From Janthinobacterium sp. PC23-8 (lineage in GTDB: Bacteria; Pseudomonadota; Gammaproteobacteria; Burkholderiales; Burkholderiaceae_D): DNA of 64,000 nucleotides. Both the position numbers and the translations under genes were made by a program. The stretch lies in the NCBI RefSeq assembly GCF_002250505.1, contig NZ_NJGY01000001.1:2871066-2935065 (forward strand), read 5' to 3'. The notes beneath the pieces are model-generated. The model was not told the origin of the DNA. It did no database searches and saw only the letters and a program-made list of their open reading frames with translations. This document shows, piece by piece, positions 62,720 through 64,000 of the stretch (positions within the stretch are counted from its first letter, which is position 1; every line of letters starts with the position of its first letter).

Positions 62720-64000
62720 ATGCAAACGATGACTTTCCTGCGCGCCCTGGGCTGTGCGCTGCTGTGCCAGGCCAGCCTGGCCGCGCACGCCGATCCCTTG
62801 AGCTATGCGCGCTATGACCAGGTGCGCACGCGCGACCTGCAGCTGGACCTGAAGGCGGACTTCACGCAAAAGACCTTGTCCGGCTACGCCGAGCTGACCC
62901 TCAAATGGATCGATCCTGCCGCGCGCACCCTGGTGCTCGATACGCGCGACCTGGCGATCGCCAAAGTGCAGGTGCAGGACCGGCGCGGTGCGTGGCAGAT
63001 GGCGCCGTTCCAGCTTGACGCCGCCGATGCCGAAAAGGGCCAGGCGCTGCGCATCACCACCACCGGCCAGCCGGAAAAAGTGCGCGTGTACTACCACACG
63101 GCGCCGGGCGCCATCGCGCTGCAGTGGCTCACGCCGCAGCAGACCATGTCGGGCAAGCTGCCTTTCATGTTCAGCCAGTCGCAAAACATCAACGCCCGTT
63201 CCTGGGTGCCGTCGCAAGATACCCCGGCCGTGCGCTTTACCTACCGTGCGCGCATCGAGGCGCCCGCCGGCATGCGCGTGGTGATGAGCGCCGAGAATGA
63301 CGAAAAAGCCACCGGCAAAGGCGGCTGGACCTTCCGCATGCCGCAGCCGATTCCGTCCTATCTGCTGGCGATCGCGATCGGCGAACTGGAAGTACGCAAG
63401 CTCGGTCCGCGTTCGGCCGTGTATGCCGAGCCGCCGCGCATCAAGGCCGCCGAGTATGAACTGGCCGACACCGAGAAAATGATCAAGGCGGCCGAGTCGC
63501 TGTATGGCCCATACCGCTGGGGGCGCTACGACATGATCGTGCTGCCGCCGTCCTTCCCCTATGGCGGCATGGAAAACCCGCGCCTGACCTTTCTGACGCC
63601 GACCATGATCGCCGGCGACCGCAGCCTGGTCGACCTGATCGCGCATGAACTGGCGCATTCATGGTCGGGCAACCTGGTCACCAACGCTTCGTGGAAGCAC
63701 ATGTGGCTCAACGAAGGTTTTACCACCTACGTCACCACCCGCATCGTCGAGCAGCTCTATGGCAGCGAGGTGGCGCAGATGGGCGTGCAGGTCGACCAGG
63801 AAGAACTGGCCGCAGCGATCAAGGAACTGCCGGCCGCGAAAACGGCGCTCGTCACGCGCGACGCCGACGCCAACCCGGCCGAGACCTATACCGACGACGG
63901 CATCATCTATCCGAAAGGCGCCTGGTTCCTGGCCACCATGGAGCGGCGCGCCGGGCGCACCGTGTTCGATGCTTTCCTGCGCGGCTGGTTCGACCAGCAT
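62720..64000 (+). CDS. exported M1 family aminopeptidase (partial, cut by window end)
   Basis: The first 427 codons of an M1 aminopeptidase, still open at base 64000. Signal peptide LGCALLCQASLAAHA. GGMEN is at 282-286 with the exopeptidase Glu285, and the zinc site HELAHSW has His309, Glu310, His313 with third ligand Glu332 in NEGFTTY. The layout is that of the leukotriene-A4-hydrolase/ColAP group. ATG 62720 is 87 bases after the terminator; no strong ribosome binding site is visible. The C-terminal domain lies outside. Confidence 0.9.
   Translation, partial: MQTMTFLRALGCALLCQASLAAHADPLSYARYDQVRTRDLQLDLKADFTQKTLSGYAELTLKWIDPAARTLVLDTRDLAIAKVQVQDRRGAWQMAPFQLDAADAEKGQALRITTTGQPEKVRVYYHTAPGAIALQWLTPQQTMSGKLPFMFSQSQNINARSWVPSQDTPAVRFTYRARIEAPAGMRVVMSAENDEKATGKGGWTFRMPQPIPSYLLAIAIGELEVRKLGPRSAVYAEPPRIKAAEYELADTEKMIKAAESLYGPYRWGRYDMIVLPPSFPYGGMENPRLTFLTPTMIAGDRSLVDLIAHELAHSWSGNLVTNASWKHMWLNEGFTTYVTTRIVEQLYGSEVAQMGVQVDQEELAAAIKELPAAKTALVTRDADANPAETYTDDGIIYPKGAWFLATMERRAGRTVFDAFLRGWFDQH

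Overview
The window is a high-GC chromosomal segment of a betaproteobacterium, most likely of the family Oxalobacteraceae (Janthinobacterium/Duganella/Massilia type). This placement rests on the tRNA-Tyr/Gly/Thr-tuf-tRNA-Trp-secE-nusG-rplKAJL-rpoBC order, the 1368-aa RpoB and 1415-aa RpoC, and the surrounding gene families; no database search was run. LAYOUT: 1-3898 holds the 3' end of an indolepyruvate ferredoxin oxidoreductase gene, an S41 lipoprotein protease and a secreted M14 carboxypeptidase. 3951-9075 is an accessory-looking operon: a WYL regulator behind an AT-rich palindromic operator, a small SHOCT membrane protein, a 529-aa protein with glycine-zipper membrane hairpins, a TerB-like helical protein, a second glycine-zipper membrane protein, and a YkgJ-type cysteine-cluster protein. 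It resembles WYL-controlled stress or defence loci but matches no named system I know. 9170-11751 is a tightly overlapping operon (GT28 glycolipid glycosyltransferase, membrane protein, cysteine-loop phosphatase, SRPBCC protein) whose last gene is broken; it ends against a convergent KAP-family P-loop NTPase (11745-14132). 14320-29339 is a chromosomal mix: KefC-type antiporter, two secreted peptidases, a chemoreceptor, a pterin/tRNA-thiolation cluster (FolM-like SDR, FolB, TtcA), a MidA-family methyltransferase, a J-domain protein, and a response regulator/HD-GYP pair with a TPR receiver protein. 29415-43654 is the translation/transcription core from two candidate promoters through four tRNAs, tuf, secE, nusG, four ribosomal protein genes, rpoB and rpoC. 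43678-43884 is a tandem partial copy of the rpoC 3' end together with its terminator. 43972-64000 carries a small HTH/nucleotidyltransferase-fold protein, an HDOD protein, a DUF885 peptidase-like protein, palindromic repeats, a periplasmic thioredoxin-fold protein, an Lrp-type regulator divergent from an unusual cysteine desulfurase/degenerate MBL/rhodanese fusion, a 2893-aa cyclic beta-1,2-glucan synthase (NdvB), and two consecutive secreted M1 metallopeptidases, the second cut by the window end. HOW THE GENES WORK TOGETHER: the 29.4-43.7 kb core is essential housekeeping. Several flanking genes act at the envelope (NdvB glucan, GT28 glycolipid, secreted peptidases) or in c-di-GMP and chemosensory signalling (HD-GYP, HDOD, MCP). 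The most promising unexplained loci are the WYL operon at 4-9 kb, the Clp-N-like/KAP NTPase at 11.7-14.1 kb, the desulfurase fusion at 49-51 kb and the rpoC tail duplication at 43.7 kb. No transposase, CRISPR array, rRNA gene or replication origin was seen.
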